DNA of 64,000 nucleotides from an uncultured Castellaniella sp. Its GTDB lineage: Bacteria; Pseudomonadota; Gammaproteobacteria; Burkholderiales; Burkholderiaceae_B. The notes below the pieces were generated by a model. That model did no database searches. It was not told where the DNA came from and saw nothing but the letters and a program-made list of their open reading frames with translations. Location of the stretch: positions 434,001 through 498,000 of the forward strand of contig NZ_CALKHS010000009.1 of the NCBI RefSeq assembly GCF_937988725.1. Reading direction: 5' to 3'. Both the position numbers and the translations under genes were made by a program. Below are positions 62,433 to 64,000 of the stretch, in pieces; positions within the stretch are counted from its first letter, which is position 1; each line of letters opens with the position of its first letter.

Positions 62433-63555
62433 GACGCGCCTCGAAGTCCCGCAGGAACCCGATCAGCGCCTGGACGCCCTCGAAGGGCATGGCGTTGTAC
62501 AGAGACGCCCGCATGCCGCCCACCGCCTTGTGACCCTTCAGGGCCAGCAGCCCGGCGGCTTCCGACTCGGCCAGGAAGGCGGCGTTCAGCGATTCGTCGC
62601 GCAGGAAGAAGGGCACGTTCATGCGCGACCGCACGGCGGGATGAATGCGGCTTTCATACAGCGCGGAGCCATCCAGATAGTCGTACAGGGCGCCGGACTT
62701 GCGCGCGCTAGCGGCGTCCATGGCGGCCACCCCGCCGTTCTTCAGCAGCCATTTGAAGACCAGGCCGGCCATGTAGATGGCGAAGGTCGGCGGCGTGTTG
62801 AACATGGACTGGGCGCCCGCCACCGGGGCGTAGTCGAAGACCGAGGGGCAATGCGGCAACGCATGGCCGATCAGGTCCTTGCGCACGAACACCAGGGTCA
62901 CGCCCGCCGGGCCGGCGTTCTTCTGGGCGCCGGCGTAGACCACGCCCAGGCGCGAAAAATCGATGGGCCGCGACAGGATGTTCGAGGACATGTCGGCCAC
63001 CAGCGGCACGTCGGGAGCGCCCAGGCCGGCCATGTCCGGCATGACGGACTGCTCGACGCCGCCGATGGTTTCATTGGCGCACAGGTGCAGATACGCTGCG
63101 TCGGGGCGCACCCGCCACTGATCCTGGGCGGGCAGCCAGCACCAGGGGCCGTAGGTCCGGCCATCCAGGTCGGCGGAGGATTCGGCCGTGGCCGCCACGG
63201 CGATGTCGCCATAGCGCCCGGCCTCGTTGAAGGACTTCCGCGCCCAATGGCCGCTGAGCACGTAATCGGCCCGGCCTTTGCCGTCCCGGCCGATCAGGTT
63301 CAGCGGGATCAGGGCGTTCTGCGCCGAAGCGCCGCCCTGCATGAACAACACCTCGAAGTCGTCCGGCACGGCCAGCAAGGCGCGCAGGTCGGCCTCGGCC
63401 TCGTCGCGGATGCGGCTGTAGTGCTTGCCCCGGTGGCTCATCTCCATGACCGACGTGCCGCTGCCCTGCCAGTCGCACAGGTCGGCGGCGGCCTGCTGCA
63501 GCACTTCCAAAGGCATGGTCGAGGGACCTGCGGCGAAATTCCAGGGGCGGTTCAT
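62425..63555 (-). CDS. serC: Phosphoserine aminotransferase
   Basis: 376 aa. Converts 3-phosphohydroxypyruvate to phosphoserine, and acts in PLP synthesis. MNRPWNFAAGPSTMPLEVLQ, SHRGKHYSRI, FMQGGASAQNALIPLNLIG, and the PLP lysine in YAGAQKNAGPAGVTLVFVRK. NTPPTFAIYMAGLVFKWL is typical. Starts overlapping gyrA (ATGA). Confidence 0.97.
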   Translation of the reverse strand: MNRPWNFAAGPSTMPLEVLQQAAADLCDWQGSGTSVMEMSHRGKHYSRIRDEAEADLRALLAVPDDFEVLFMQGGASAQNALIPLNLIGRDGKGRADYVLSGHWARKSFNEAGRYGDIAVAATAESSADLDGRTYGPWCWLPAQDQWRVRPDAAYLHLCANETIGGVEQSVMPDMAGLGAPDVPLVADMSSNILSRPIDFSRLGVVYAGAQKNAGPAGVTLVFVRKDLIGHALPHCPSVFDYAPVAGAQSMFNTPPTFAIYMAGLVFKWLLKNGGVAAMDAASARKSGALYDYLDGSALYESRIHPAVRSRMNVPFFLRDESLNAAFLAESEAAGLLALKGHKAVGGMRASLYNAMPFEGVQALIGFLRDFEARHG

Positions 63556-64000
63556 GAAGGGTCCTTAGGAGAAGGGGAAGCCTCGGGCGCGGCATCGTCC
63601 GCGGGCGCATCGCCCGCCGGGCCGGCATCGCCGTCATTCGTTTCGGCAGCATCGGCCTCGTCGTCCGCATCGCTTTCGGCCACGCGGCGCACCCCGATCA
63701 GTCGGCTGTCTTCATCCACGTTGATCAGCGTCACCCCCTGGGTGGCCCGCCCCATCTCGCGGATTTCCGAGACCCGGGTGCGCACCAGCACGCCGCTGGT
63801 GGTGATCAGCATGATCTCGTCTTCGGGCTGCACCAGCACGGCGCTGACGACCTTGCCGTTGCGGGCCGAGGTCTGGATGGCGATCATGCCCTTGGTGCCG
63901 CGCCCGTGGCGCGTGTATTCGACGATGGAGGTGCGCTTGCCGTAGCCGTTCTCGGTGGCGGTCAGCACGCTCTGGGTTTCGTCTTCGGCGACCAGCAGGG
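63552..64000 (-). CDS. gyrA: DNA gyrase subunit A, C-terminal end (partial)
   Basis: The last ~149 residues of GyrA, cut by the right edge. Beta-pinwheel repeats: NGYGKRTSIVEYTRHGRGTK, GMIAIQTSARNGKVVSAVLV, EDEIMLITTSGVLVRTRVSE and IREMGRATQGVTLINVDEDS. After the last blade comes a long acidic Asp/Ala/Pro tail (DADDEADAAETNDGDAG and on) of about 40 residues. The stop overlaps the serC start. Identity is certain. Confidence 0.96.
   Translation of the reverse strand, partial: LLVAEDETQSVLTATENGYGKRTSIVEYTRHGRGTKGMIAIQTSARNGKVVSAVLVQPEDEIMLITTSGVLVRTRVSEIREMGRATQGVTLINVDEDSRLIGVRRVAESDADDEADAAETNDGDAGPAGDAPADDAAPEASPSPKDPS

Noticed and set aside
60294..62711. An 805-codon plus-strand frame opposite hisC, pheA and serC
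   Set aside because: Antisense composition artefact over conserved genes; no ribosome-binding site or recognisable domain.

Overview
The window is chromosomal DNA of high GC content from a betaproteobacterium. Gene content and order point to Burkholderiales, family Alcaligenaceae (Bordetella/Achromobacter/Castellaniella-like). The gyrA-serC-pheA-hisC-tyrA-aroA-cmk-rpsA-ihfB-lapA-lapB-rfaE1-hldD series, the glcDEF-mnmA run and the cco cluster are all typical of that group. Genus is an inference. A cbb3 oxidase, a copper nitrite reductase and an FNR regulator suggest a facultative denitrifier. Ectoine synthesis and uptake suggest adaptation to osmotic stress.

Layout. 1-3629: the decayed end of a prophage inserted at the 3' end of a tRNA-Lys(CTT) gene, with a truncated tape-measure gene, a frameshifted rdgC, small membrane ORFs and a broken integrase. 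3630-13673: tRNA-Lys, purB, a glutathione S-transferase (+), then a minus-strand block read as aroG, a D-lactate-dehydrogenase-type flavoprotein, glcD, glcE, glcF, mnmA. aroG is preceded by a PheL-like leader peptide and an attenuator hairpin. 13988-21095: osmolyte island, ehuBCDA (+) converging on ectR-ectABCD (-), with palindromic operators over both promoters. 21242-30252: anaerobic/microaerobic respiration, with nirK, fnr (+), then (transcribed right to left) a CcoI-like gene lacking all its soluble ATPase domains, ccoS, ccoN, ccoO, ccoQ, ccoP, ccoG, a short fixH and a small membrane gene. Two FNR boxes drive this block. 30402-41447: aceA, queF, a sodium:solute symporter with a small partner, pgsA, uvrC, nagZ, acpS, orn, an M48 protease and rsgA. 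41441-49789: a Nudix hydrolase, rplS, a peroxiredoxin, an acyl-CoA dehydrogenase with etfAB, a histone-deacetylase-like amidohydrolase and mltB. 49868-64000: cysM, a ComEA-like protein, LPS heptose genes, lapAB, ihfB, rpsA and the aromatic/serine supraoperon, ending inside gyrA.

How it fits together. FNR probably links nirK's neighbourhood to the cbb3 operon. A MarR-type EctR probably represses ectoine genes, and may also act on uptake through an 18-bp palindrome. Aromatic amino-acid flux is split between an attenuated aroG and the distant pheA-tyrA-aroA supraoperon. The most unusual item is the CcoI-like membrane shell at 29239-30204: it keeps the eight P1B-ATPase membrane segments and the CPC metal site but has lost the actuator, phosphorylation and nucleotide domains.
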